Assembly (NCBI GenBank): GCA_017934525.1
Contig: JAGBJJ010000008.1
Location: forward strand, 1-60,472
Length of the DNA stretch: 60,472 nucleotides
Direction of reading: 5' to 3'
Source: Prevotella sp.
Lineage (GTDB): Bacteria; Bacteroidota; Bacteroidia; Bacteroidales; Bacteroidaceae
The notes beneath the pieces were generated by a model that was given only the letters and a program-made list of their open reading frames with translations, was not told where the DNA came from and searched no databases. Within the stretch, counting starts at the first letter, position 1. Every line of letters starts with the position of its first letter. Positions 26,451-34,374 of this stretch are shown here, one piece after another. A program made the translations under genes and the position numbers.

Positions 26451-27329
26451 ATGCAACTCATTGACGGAAAACTGACGGCACAGGCCATTAAGGCCGAGAT
26501 TGCCGAGGAAGTGAAGGAAATAGTGGAGGGCGGCGGCAAGCGCCCCCATCTGGCTGCCGTGCTCGTGGGTCACGACGGCGGTTCGGAGACCTATGTGAAG
26601 AACAAAGTGCTCGCGTGCGAGGCCTGCGGTTTCAAGTCGTCGCTCATACGATATGAAGACGACGTGACGGAGGAGGAGCTGCTGGCCTGCGTCGACCGTT
26701 TGAACAACGATGACGACGTCGACGGCTATATCATGCAGATGCCCCTGCCAAAGCATATCGATGAGCAGAAAATCATAGAGGCTATCGACTACCGCAAAGA
26801 CGTCGACGGCTTCCATCCCGTCAACGTAGGGCGCATGGCCATCGGCCTGCCCTGCTTTATTTCGGCCACTCCGCTCGGCATCATCACCCTGCTGCAGCGC
26901 TATGGCATTCAGACGTCGGGCAAGAAATGTGTCGTGCTCGGACGCTCAAACATCGTGGGTAAGCCTGTGTCGCAGTTGATGGTGCAGAAGCAGTATGGCG
27001 ACGCCACGGTCACCGTGTGCCACTCTCACTCGAAGACATTGAAAGAGGAGTGCCGCCAGGCCGACATCATAATCGCCGCCATCGGACAGCCAGAGTTTGT
27101 CACCGCCGACATGGTGAAGCCCGGTGCCGTGGTCATCGACGTGGGCACCACCCGTGTGCCCGATGCCACACGCAAGAGCGGCTTCCGACTCTGCGGCGAC
27201 GTGAAGTTCGACGAGGTGGCCCCGCTGTGCTCATACATCACACCCGTGCCGGGCGGCGTAGGTCCCATGACCATCTGCTCGCTGATGAAGAACACGCTGC
27301 TGGCAGCAAAAATGAGAGCACAGAAATGA
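26451..27329 (+). CDS. folD: bifunctional methylenetetrahydrofolate dehydrogenase/cyclohydrolase
   Basis: This 292-residue FolD interconverts 5,10-methylene-, methenyl- and 10-formyl-THF using NADP. Motifs: [18 protein letters not shown] (catalytic Lys), [29 protein letters not shown] (nucleotide binding) and [16 protein letters not shown]. It lies 75 bp downstream of ffh on the same strand and overlaps the next small gene by 4 bp (ATGA). Confidence 0.97.
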   Translation: MQLIDGKLTAQAIKAEIAEEVKEIVEGGGKRPHLAAVLVGHDGGSETYVKNKVLACEACGFKSSLIRYEDDVTEEELLACVDRLNNDDDVDGYIMQMPLPKHIDEQKIIEAIDYRKDVDGFHPVNVGRMAIGLPCFISATPLGIITLLQRYGIQTSGKKCVVLGRSNIVGKPVSQLMVQKQYGDATVTVCHSHSKTLKEECRQADIIIAAIGQPEFVTADMVKPGAVVIDVGTTRVPDATRKSGFRLCGDVKFDEVAPLCSYITPVPGGVGPMTICSLMKNTLLAAKMRAQK

Positions 27330-27523
27330 ACAACGATAAACTGACTTCCGCCCAGGAATACTTGGAGCAGGGCAATGCCCACCGGCAGCAGGGCCAGTGG
27401 CAAGAAGCCATCAACTGCTATAACAAGGCTATTGAACTTGACCCCGACAGTCCCGCTGTCGTGGCTAAGCGCATGCTTGATGATATTATGAACTACTACT
27501 GCAAAGACCTGTACAACCCTTGA
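27326..27523 (+). CDS. small TPR protein
   Basis: A 65-residue protein with a single clear TPR unit ([33 protein letters not shown]) and a short C-terminal helix. The start overlaps the folD stop as ATGA, so it is translationally coupled. A longer reading in this frame runs back into folD and is only a shadow. It precedes the ferredoxin oxidoreductase genes but is separated from them by a promoter at 27588. Confidence 0.85.
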   Translation: MNNDKLTSAQEYLEQGNAHRQQGQWQEAINCYNKAIELDPDSPAVVAKRMLDDIMNYYCKDLYNP

Positions 27524-27564
27524 GCATTTTTTTCGGGCATGGAGAAAGAAAAAGAATAAAAATC

Positions 27565-27595
27565 TTTGTCAGTTCGGAAATAATTACTAACTTTG
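27565..27595 (+). promoter_or_regulatory. promoter of the 2-oxoacid:ferredoxin oxidoreductase operon
   Basis: TTTG (27565-27568) and TAACTTTG (27588-27595) with a 19-bp gap, 42 nt before the ferredoxin subunit ATG. Confidence 0.7.
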
Positions 27596-27637
27596 CGGCA
27601 ATTTAAAGAAACATAACCCCTAAACTTATATAATACT

Positions 27638-27868
27638 ATGGCAAAATTAAGAGGTGCAATTGTGATTGACACTGCTCGATGCAAAGGATGCTCGCTCTGC
27701 GTGGTGGCTTGCCCGCAGAAGGTCATCGCACTGTCGAACAAGGTCAATGTGCACGGCTATCCCTATGTGGAGCCGGTGCAAATGGAGTCATGCGTAGGCT
27801 GCGCATCGTGCGGCATCGTGTGTCCCGATGGATGTATTACTGTTTACCGTAAACGAATGGAGGACTAA
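27638..27868 (+). CDS. ferredoxin (delta) subunit of 2-oxoacid:ferredoxin oxidoreductase
   Basis: This 76-residue 2[4Fe-4S] protein has cluster motifs CKGCSLCVVACP and CVGCASCGIVCPDGC. As the delta subunit it carries electrons out of the TPP-dependent core to free ferredoxin. The alpha subunit ATG follows 5 bp after its stop. Confidence 0.93.
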   Translation: MAKLRGAIVIDTARCKGCSLCVVACPQKVIALSNKVNVHGYPYVEPVQMESCVGCASCGIVCPDGCITVYRKRMED

Positions 27869-27873
27869 CCGCT

Positions 27874-28965
27874 ATGGCAGAAGAAAGAGAAGTTGTATTG
27901 ATGAAAGGCAACGAGGCCATCGCCCGTGCCGCCATCCGTTGTGGCGTTGATGGATACTTCGGCTATCCTATCACCCCGCAGAGTGAAGTAATCGAGACGC
28001 TCGCCGAGCTGAAGCCCTGGGAGACCACCGGTATGGTCGTGGTGCAGGCTGAGAGCGAGCTCGCAAGTATTTATATGGTCTATGGTGCTGCCGGTGCTGG
28101 TAAGCGTGCCATGACCTCGTCGTCGTCGCCTGGCATCGCGCTGATGCAGGAGGGTATCACCTATATGGCTGGTGCCGAGCTGCCCGGCGTGTTTATCAAC
28201 GTGCAGCGCGGCGGCCCCGGCCTGGGTACCATCCAGCCCTCGCAGGGCGACTATTTCCAGGCAACCCGTGGCGGTGGTAACGGTGACTATCAGGTCATCT
28301 GCCTTGCTCCCGCCAGCGTTCAGGAGATGGCCGACTTTGTCGACCTCGCCTTCGAACTGGCCTTCAAGTACCGCAACCCGGCCATGATTCTCTCCGATGG
28401 TGTCATCGGTCAGATGATGGAGAAGGTGGTGCTGCCTCCCTTCAAGCCCCGTCGCAGCGACGAGGAGATTGAGCGCGAGTGCCCCTGGGCTTCTACTGGC
28501 TTCAACAAGAAGTATAAGAACGAGCGTGCCATCATCACTTCGCTTGAGCTGAAGCCTGAGGTGATGGAGCAGCGCAACCTCCACCTGCAGAAGAAGTATG
28601 CAGAGATTGAGGCCAACGAGGTGCGCTACGAGACTCAGAAGATGGACGATGCCGACTACATGATTGTAGCCTTCGGTTCTGCAGCCCGTATCGCCGAGAA
28701 GTCGGTTGAGCTGGCTCGCGAACAGGGCATCAAGGTGGGGCTGTTCCGTCCCATCACCCTGTGGCCGTTCCCCACGAAGGAAATCGCCGCTATGGCAAAA
28801 GGAAAGAAGGGCGTGCTCGTAGCCGAGATCAACGCCGGTCAGATGGTTCAGGACGTGCGTCTGGCCATCAATGGTGCCGTGCCTGTTGAGCAGTTCGGCC
28901 GTCTGGGTGGTATCGTGCCTGACCCCGAGGAGATTGTGGAAGCTTTGAAAACTAAATTGATGTAA
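27874..28965 (+). CDS. vorB: 2-oxoacid:ferredoxin oxidoreductase alpha subunit (VorB type)
   Basis: This 363-residue subunit has the pyrimidine-binding domain of pyruvate/2-oxoacid:ferredoxin oxidoreductases. Visible: GNEAIARAAIRCGVDGYFGY, PITPQSEVIETLAEL (TPP region), FINVQRGGPGLGT, and the C-terminal VGLFRPITLWPFPTKEI. The best match by recall is VorB of branched-chain 2-oxoacid oxidoreductase. 2-oxoglutarate (KorA) is the main alternative, which sequence reading alone cannot settle. The enzyme makes acyl-CoA, CO2 and reduced ferredoxin under anaerobic conditions. Confidence 0.88.
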   Translation: MAEEREVVLMKGNEAIARAAIRCGVDGYFGYPITPQSEVIETLAELKPWETTGMVVVQAESELASIYMVYGAAGAGKRAMTSSSSPGIALMQEGITYMAGAELPGVFINVQRGGPGLGTIQPSQGDYFQATRGGGNGDYQVICLAPASVQEMADFVDLAFELAFKYRNPAMILSDGVIGQMMEKVVLPPFKPRRSDEEIERECPWASTGFNKKYKNERAIITSLELKPEVMEQRNLHLQKKYAEIEANEVRYETQKMDDADYMIVAFGSAARIAEKSVELAREQGIKVGLFRPITLWPFPTKEIAAMAKGKKGVLVAEINAGQMVQDVRLAINGAVPVEQFGRLGGIVPDPEEIVEALKTKLM

Positions 28966-28969
28966 GGCT

Positions 28970-29740
28970 ATGGAAGAGAATAAGATTATTGCACCGGAGA
29001 ATCTGGTATATAAGAAGCCGACCTTGATGAACGACAACAACATGCACTACTGCCCCGGCTGTTCGCATGGTGTGGTTCACAAGCTCGTCGCAGAAGTCAT
29101 CGAAGAGATGGGCCTTACTGAAAAGGCCGTTGGCGTGAGCCCTGTAGGTTGCGCCGTGTTTGCTTACAATTATATCGACATCGACTGGCAGGAGGCTGCC
29201 CACGGACGTGCTCCCGCAGTGGCTACTGGCATCAAGCGCGTATGGCCCGACCGCCTCGTGTTCACCTATCAGGGTGATGGCGACCTTGCCTGCATCGGTA
29301 CCTGCGAGACCATCCACGCCCTGAACCGCGGTGAGAACATCGTCATCATCTTCGTCAACAATGCCATCTACGGCATGACGGGCGGACAGATGGCCCCCAC
29401 CACGCTCATCGGCCAGAAGACCGCTACCTGCCCCTACGGCCGCGACCCGAAGCTGCATGGTTATCCTCTGAAGATGGCAGATATCGCTGCCGGACTCGAG
29501 GGCACCTGCTTCGTCACCCGTCAGTCGGTTGAGTCGGTTGCTTCTATCAACAAGGCCAAGAAGGCTCTGAAGAAGGCTTTCCAGGCTTCGATGGAAGGCA
29601 AGGGCTCGAGCCTCGTTGAGTTCGTTTCGACCTGCAACAGCGGTTGGAAACTCTCTCCTGTGAAGGCTTACGAGTGGATGAAGGAGAACATGATCCCGTT
29701 CTATCCGAAGGGTGACCTGAAGGACACGACTGGGCTTTAA
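28970..29740 (+). CDS. 2-oxoacid:ferredoxin oxidoreductase beta subunit (TPP-binding)
   Basis: This 256-residue subunit holds thiamine pyrophosphate: the N-terminal HYCPGCSHGVVHKL, the TPP motif YQGDGDLACIGTCETIHALN and NNAIYGMTGGQMAPTT. It starts 4 bp after the alpha subunit. The gene ends directly against a heptamer array (29741). Confidence 0.93.
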   Translation: MEENKIIAPENLVYKKPTLMNDNNMHYCPGCSHGVVHKLVAEVIEEMGLTEKAVGVSPVGCAVFAYNYIDIDWQEAAHGRAPAVATGIKRVWPDRLVFTYQGDGDLACIGTCETIHALNRGENIVIIFVNNAIYGMTGGQMAPTTLIGQKTATCPYGRDPKLHGYPLKMADIAAGLEGTCFVTRQSVESVASINKAKKALKKAFQASMEGKGSSLVEFVSTCNSGWKLSPVKAYEWMKENMIPFYPKGDLKDTTGL

Positions 29741-29768
29741 AATTAAGAATTAAGAGTTAAGAATTAAG
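29741..29768. repeat. heptamer array after the beta-subunit stop (AATTAAG)
   Basis: Units AATTAAG, AATTAAG, AGTTAAG, AATTAAG begin at the very next base after the TAA stop. Confidence 0.8.
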
Positions 29769-29858
29769 AAGTGTCGTCTGACGGCGAGTGATACGTACGA
29801 TGGGGTAAATACTTCCGCAGTGTTACGTTTTACTTGCAGCGAAGCGAGAATACGTCTG

Positions 29859-29886
29859 AATTCAAAATTCTAAAATCTAAATTCAA
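29859..29886. repeat. heptamer array before the gamma-subunit start (AATTCNA)
   Basis: Units AATTCAA, AATTCTA, AAATCTA, AATTCAA end 5 bp before the ATG at 29892. With the array at 29741 it brackets a 90-bp spacer in which I see no gene. Confidence 0.8.
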
Positions 29887-29891
29887 CAGAT

Positions 29892-30437
29892 ATGAAAAAA
29901 GAAATAATTATATCCGGTTTCGGTGGTCAGGGCGTGCTCTCAATGGGTAAGATTCTGGCTTACTCGGGACTGATGGAAGACAAGGAAGTGACCTGGATGC
30001 CTGCCTATGGCCCCGAGCAGCGCGGCGGTACGGCCAACGTCACCGTGATTGTGAGCGATGAGCGCATCTCGTCGCCTATCCTCTCGAAGTATGATGTGGC
30101 CATCGTGCTCAACCAGCCCTCGCTGGAGAAGTTTGAGCCGAAGCTGAAGGCCGGCGGCATTCTCATCTACGACAGCAACGGTATCATCAATCCTCCCACC
30201 CGCACCGACATCACTGTCTATCGCATTGATGCCATGCAGAAGGCTGTGGAGATGAAGAACGCCAAGATCTTCAACATGATCGTTCTCGGCGCCATGCTGA
30301 AGGTGTGCCCCGTTGTAGGTCTCGGCGGTGTGGAGAAGGCTCTCTACAAGACACTGCCTGAGCGTCACCACGGCCTCATCCCCCTGAACATGCAGGCCCT
30401 TGAGGAGGGTGGCAAGATCATTCAGGAGATGAAGTAA
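29892..30437 (+). CDS. 2-oxoacid:ferredoxin oxidoreductase gamma subunit
   Basis: This 181-residue gamma-type subunit has the N-terminal IIISGFGGQGVLSMGKILAY and WMPAYGPEQRGGTANVTVIV, which identify the family. It completes the delta-alpha-beta-gamma set. The 151-bp gap before it is unusually long for this operon and is flanked by two heptamer arrays. A strong terminator follows. Confidence 0.92.
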   Translation: MKKEIIISGFGGQGVLSMGKILAYSGLMEDKEVTWMPAYGPEQRGGTANVTVIVSDERISSPILSKYDVAIVLNQPSLEKFEPKLKAGGILIYDSNGIINPPTRTDITVYRIDAMQKAVEMKNAKIFNMIVLGAMLKVCPVVGLGGVEKALYKTLPERHHGLIPLNMQALEEGGKIIQEMK

Positions 30438-30464
30438 AAAGCGTCAGTATTTAGCTGAAATAAA

Positions 30465-30506
30465 AAAGAGGTGCTGCCCTGCGGAAGGGTAGCACCTCTT
30501 TCTTTG
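30465..30506. terminator. bidirectional terminator between the gamma subunit and the LysR-type gene
   Basis: The arms AAAGAGGTGCTGCCCT (30465-30480) and AGGGTAGCACCTCTTT pair over 16 bp with one wobble and loop GCGG. They are followed by TCTTT on the plus strand and have a poly-A run (poly-T on the minus strand) on the other side, so the hairpin can end both converging transcripts. Confidence 0.85.
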
Positions 30507-30530
30507 TTGCGGTGTTATCTGTCAGAGTCA

Positions 30531-30833
30531 TTACAGCTTGATGATGCGCGACTTCTCAATCGTCGACACCTTTTCCATGCTCTTGCGACAACGGTCGGCC
30601 GCATCGAGCGTTGCCTGGGCCAGCGGCAGCAGCACCTCACCGGCTGGCGTGAGGCTTACGGCGTGGCTGTTGCGGTTGAAAAGTCGCACGCCAAACTCTC
30701 CCTCAAGGTTGATGATCTGTTGCGACAGCGTGCTCTGTGTGATGAACAGTTCTCGTGAAGCAGCAGAGTAGTTGAGTACCTCGGCCAGTTTGATGAAATA
30801 GCGCAGTTGTCTCAGTTCCATAAGCTGTGTCAT
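30531..30833 (-). CDS. LysR-type HTH-only protein
   Basis: A 100-residue protein equal to just the N-terminal DNA-binding domain of a LysR regulator: MELRQLRYFIKLAEVLNYSA, FITQSTLSQQIINLEGEFGV, FNRNSHAVSLTPAGEVLLPL, then the start of the linker helix and a stop. The roughly 200-residue effector domain is missing. The reading begins directly at the preceding gene's stop (TAAATG); the family-like start MELRQL is four codons later at 30821. It may be a stand-alone regulator made from the B12 locus or a fossil of a truncated LysR gene. Confidence 0.7.
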   Translation of the reverse strand: MTQLMELRQLRYFIKLAEVLNYSAASRELFITQSTLSQQIINLEGEFGVRLFNRNSHAVSLTPAGEVLLPLAQATLDAADRCRKSMEKVSTIEKSRIIKL

Positions 30834-33800
30834 TTATCTTGCAATGATTTTCTTTCCTCTTCTCAGATATACATAGCCTTTGACAGGATGATTCTGGCGC
30901 CAGCCTTGCAGGTTGTAGATGACCGTGCCGTCAGACGGCTCAGCCTGTGCAGCTGAGGCTATGGCAGTAGGCTTGGCATAGCTGACGTAGAGTGTCGTGT
31001 CGCTGTTCACCTCGCCGACAGGCTCGCCGTCGGGGCTGCTGAACCATGTGGGCGTCATGCCGTCCACGTCAGGCAGGACAGGCAGCTGACCGTTGGTGTA
31101 GAGCGAGTCGATGTCGGCAGTGAGATTAGTGGTGTAGACCACCTTGAATACCTTCGGACCGTCGAGCACGGGGTGCGCATCGGTGCCAAGCTGCTGGCCG
31201 AAGGCTTCACCCAGCATCCATGCCACGTGGCCGCCCTGCATCTGCTCATCGCTGACGAGGGTGTTGCCCTCAGTGACGCTGTATTCGCGGGTGGCAAAGG
31301 CATTTGTCACATTCTTCTTGGTGTAACCACCGCCCACGCAAGCTCCGGCAACTCTTGGGCAGACCACTTCGCCGGTGCTGAACACATTGGTCACGGTGGA
31401 GGCGATGAAGTTGCTGCCCACCACGCCGCCGGCGTTGGTCGGGGCTGTGACGGTGCCCTCGTTGTAGCTGTTGGTGCAGGCCGCCGAGTATTCCTCCTGG
31501 AAGGCCACCACGCCACCCGCATGGGCATAGTTGGCTGCGATGTCGGCACGGTTCACGCAGCGGTCAACGATGCAGTCAAGGCCCTGGAAGGCCACCACGC
31601 CTCCCACGTATTGGCGGGCACTGACGCGGCCTTCCACTGTCAGGCGGCTCACCATGGCTACGTTGCCTTCTTCGTCGTAGAAGTTGCTGCGGCCGCAGAT
31701 GATACCGAAGAGAGCCTGATGCGTAGCCGCGGGCTGATCAATGTAAAGTCCGCTGACGATGTGGCCCTGTCCGTCAAACTGTCCGCGGTAGCCCGCCGTC
31801 TTGTTCTGTCCGCCTATGGGCGTCCAGTCGTAGTCGCCCAGGTCGATGTCGGCCGTGAGCACGGCTTTTGCCGTATAGTCCTGCTCATTGTTCACGTGCA
31901 TGGCAAACCAGGCCAGTTCGGCGCCGGTGCCAATCTGGTAGACATTGTTATCGTCCTTGATAGGCTCTGTCGCCGTCATGCCGTCCCATGCGGCGGCAAT
32001 GTCAACCGGCAGCATCTCTACGTGTACCACCTGTTCGCCCTCGGCATCGTCAGCTATGGTGAACTCCCCGCGATAGCAGCGGTAGCCCGCCTTACTGGCA
32101 GTGACGTTATAGGTGCCGTAGGTGGCGCTGTAGGTGCCGTCGCCGTTGTCGGTCACCTCGGGTGCGAAGCTGTAGACAGCGCCTTCTACGTTGGACTCGA
32201 TCCTGACGGTAAAGGTGCGCACGGGCTGCAGGTTGATACACACGTCAGGCAGTGCGCCGAAGTAGGTTTTGTGGGCCACGGCCGTGAAGTTAGGCGAGCG
32301 TCCGGCCTGTCGCGTGGTGTTGCGGTGGTTGCCTACGGGGTCGCCGTAGCCGTTCACTTGGATGACGCCATCGCTCAACACTATTTCCGTGTTCTGACTC
32401 AGATCATAGTCGGCCGGTATGTCGATGGTGACGGTCTGTGCCGATACTGCCGAGCCAAAGGTGTACTGGTTGGGGCTCAGGATGAGCGATGTGCCGTTGG
32501 GCGTGCCGTTGTAGGTGACGTAGGCCGACATGTTGTAGATGCCTGCCAGCTTGTTGGCCGGATGGCGCAGTCCGCTGTACTGTATCTTCACCTTGTCGCC
32601 CGGCTGGAAGATGTGGCTGCCGGGGCGCGAGGTGTTTACGATGTCGCGGTGGCAGCGCTTGGCCGTCAGCACCTGATAGACGGCGTTGCCTTGTGCGTCG
32701 CTGAGGCGCACAATCTGTCGGCCCTCCTTCAGCAGCAAGGTGTAAGAGCCGTCGGCGTGACGCGTCACGCCCTCGTCGGAAAAACCGTTGTAGGTAGCCA
32801 TGCGCTCGCCTATCTGCGGGCGGGCCATCTGCACGGTGGCCACGCCTGTCGGAGTAAAGGTGTAGGAATAGCCTTCGTCGGTGTCTAAGTAGTAGAACAC
32901 GTCGTGCTCGGCGTCGACATATTTTCCGGCCAGCTTCTTCATGCCCTCGTTATAGGCTTCGTTGATCGTCATGTTGGGCTCCATCGCCGTCATCTCGTCG
33001 CCCACGCTGACCACGTAGACGGCGGTGTTCTCCGGCCAGATGGCGCTCCAGTATTGTCCGCCCATGTAGGGCTTGCGCTCGGTCTTGCCGTTCTCGTAGT
33101 AATTAAGGCCTATGGCATCGTAGGTGACGAGCACGATGGCTGTTCCTTGGCCCACGGCCCGGATGGTAGTCCATGGTCCTGTCGTGTCATCATCGATTTC
33201 TATGACACCCTCGGAGGGCTGGCCGTCGAGGCCGACGACGGTGTAGTGGAAGTCGGGTTCCAGGAAGTAGTTATTGGTCTGCGTGTCGGTGAGTTGCCAC
33301 GAGCGCATAGCCAGGGCATCGAAGGTCTGGCCGACGCCGAGCTGCAGGTGTCCACGCTCGTTGATGTTCAGCAGGATGTCGCCCGTCTCGTAGCCGCCGT
33401 TCCATGTGACGTCGTGCTTCACGGCATGCGGGTCGAAGGCCTCGTAGTCGGCCTCGGTGAAGGCGAGCTGTGGCCGATGCGCCTCATCGGCCTTCATGGT
33501 GAAGTAGCCGCCCTGCGTCAGTTTTCCCTCCTTCCATGTGCGGAAGTTATAGGCCTGATTGGCGGCCAGGCGGAAGGTCAGCGTCTGCAGGTCGCCCTCG
33601 GTGTCGGTCTTGTCGGGCATCACCTCGGTAAAAGGCACGTAGTGGGTTGTCTTGATGCCCATGAAGAAGTGAGCATCGGCTGGCAGGGTCACGGTGTAGT
33701 CGTAACCCATGGTGATGGTCTCCAGCACGTTGATGCCGCCGGTGAGCGTGCCCTGCTTGTAGCGCGTCATGTAGCCCTCCTGCTGGTGTGCCTCGTTGGG

Positions 33801-34265
33801 GATGAAGGCGGCGTGGAAGCTGTTGCCGTTGAAGGCCAGGAAGGTGCGGCGCCCGGCGGTGGTGCTGTGGCCCAGGGTCTGTTCCACGGCTTGTCCCTCG
33901 CGCGTCGTTACGTCGACGCTGACGGTGTAGTCTTCGTCAATCACCCATCCTGCGTTGAGGGCGCCGATGGTGCAGGTGTTGATGATAAACTCCTCATCCG
34001 CACTCAGCACGTTGAGCACGATGGTGCCCGTCACGGTGGTTGTGTCTTTGGCGTAGGCCGTCATCACATAGCTGCCGGGGGCCGCCTCGAAGGTGTAGGT
34101 CATGCCCTCAGGCACACCAGTGCTGACCGCTTCGCCCGTAGCCTTGTGGCAGAGCGTCATGAAGGGCGATGTGCGGTCCATCGTCACCTTCACCGTTTCG
34201 GCCTGTGCGCTGCCCGCTATAGTCAGCGAAGCCATGATTACAAGTAGTTGTTGTTTCATATGCAT
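30834..34265 (-). CDS. large surface/secreted protein with GLUG-like repeats and T9SS-type tail
   Basis: This is a 1143-residue protein with a signal peptide (MKQQLLVIMASLTIAGSAQA), long beta-rich regions, a carboxypeptidase-regulatory-like stretch near residues 680-750 (VRIESNVEGAVYSFAPEV) and GLUG-like repeats near residues 880-1010 (RQYVGGVVAFQGLDCI, HAGGVVAFQEEYSAAC, TNAGGVVGSNFIAS). The C-terminus YNLQGWRQNHPVKGYVYLRR, GKKIIAR resembles the type IX secretion sorting tail common in Prevotella. It is downstream of a DUF4465 protein in the cobalamin-riboswitch locus, so it may be a surface accessory for B12 capture (inference). A terminator-like hairpin lies just upstream. Confidence 0.75.
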   Translation of the reverse strand: MHMKQQLLVIMASLTIAGSAQAETVKVTMDRTSPFMTLCHKATGEAVSTGVPEGMTYTFEAAPGSYVMTAYAKDTTTVTGTIVLNVLSADEEFIINTCTIGALNAGWVIDEDYTVSVDVTTREGQAVEQTLGHSTTAGRRTFLAFNGNSFHAAFIPNEAHQQEGYMTRYKQGTLTGGINVLETITMGYDYTVTLPADAHFFMGIKTTHYVPFTEVMPDKTDTEGDLQTLTFRLAANQAYNFRTWKEGKLTQGGYFTMKADEAHRPQLAFTEADYEAFDPHAVKHDVTWNGGYETGDILLNINERGHLQLGVGQTFDALAMRSWQLTDTQTNNYFLEPDFHYTVVGLDGQPSEGVIEIDDDTTGPWTTIRAVGQGTAIVLVTYDAIGLNYYENGKTERKPYMGGQYWSAIWPENTAVYVVSVGDEMTAMEPNMTINEAYNEGMKKLAGKYVDAEHDVFYYLDTDEGYSYTFTPTGVATVQMARPQIGERMATYNGFSDEGVTRHADGSYTLLLKEGRQIVRLSDAQGNAVYQVLTAKRCHRDIVNTSRPGSHIFQPGDKVKIQYSGLRHPANKLAGIYNMSAYVTYNGTPNGTSLILSPNQYTFGSAVSAQTVTIDIPADYDLSQNTEIVLSDGVIQVNGYGDPVGNHRNTTRQAGRSPNFTAVAHKTYFGALPDVCINLQPVRTFTVRIESNVEGAVYSFAPEVTDNGDGTYSATYGTYNVTASKAGYRCYRGEFTIADDAEGEQVVHVEMLPVDIAAAWDGMTATEPIKDDNNVYQIGTGAELAWFAMHVNNEQDYTAKAVLTADIDLGDYDWTPIGGQNKTAGYRGQFDGQGHIVSGLYIDQPAATHQALFGIICGRSNFYDEEGNVAMVSRLTVEGRVSARQYVGGVVAFQGLDCIVDRCVNRADIAANYAHAGGVVAFQEEYSAACTNSYNEGTVTAPTNAGGVVGSNFIASTVTNVFSTGEVVCPRVAGACVGGGYTKKNVTNAFATREYSVTEGNTLVSDEQMQGGHVAWMLGEAFGQQLGTDAHPVLDGPKVFKVVYTTNLTADIDSLYTNGQLPVLPDVDGMTPTWFSSPDGEPVGEVNSDTTLYVSYAKPTAIASAAQAEPSDGTVIYNLQGWRQNHPVKGYVYLRRGKKIIAR

Positions 34266-34326
34266 ATAGTTAATGGATTTCTTTTTTTCCTGACGCCCTC
34301 TGAGGAGTCTGGGTGGGGGAGGTGAA

Positions 34327-34363
34327 AATGCTGCGCATGGGCACAGAGCCCTTGCGCAGCATT
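34327..34363 (-). terminator. hairpin between the DUF4465 gene and the 1143-residue gene
   Basis: A perfect 11-bp stem AATGCTGCGCA/TGCGCAGCATT with an inner GGGC/GCCC pairing, followed on the minus strand by TTTTC. It probably lowers expression of the distal gene or ends the transcript. Confidence 0.7.
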
Positions 34364-34374
34364 GGGTGCTTTTA

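Noticed and set aside
27017-27325. Long N-terminal extension of the small TPR protein
   Set aside because: It is an arginine/histidine-rich out-of-frame reading of folD; the ATGA overlap marks the true start.
31173-34247. Two long plus-strand frames (571 and 447 residues) opposite the large surface protein gene
   Set aside because: Valine/histidine/glycine-rich composition typical of antisense readings of GC-rich genes; the minus-strand protein has a signal peptide and recognisable repeats.
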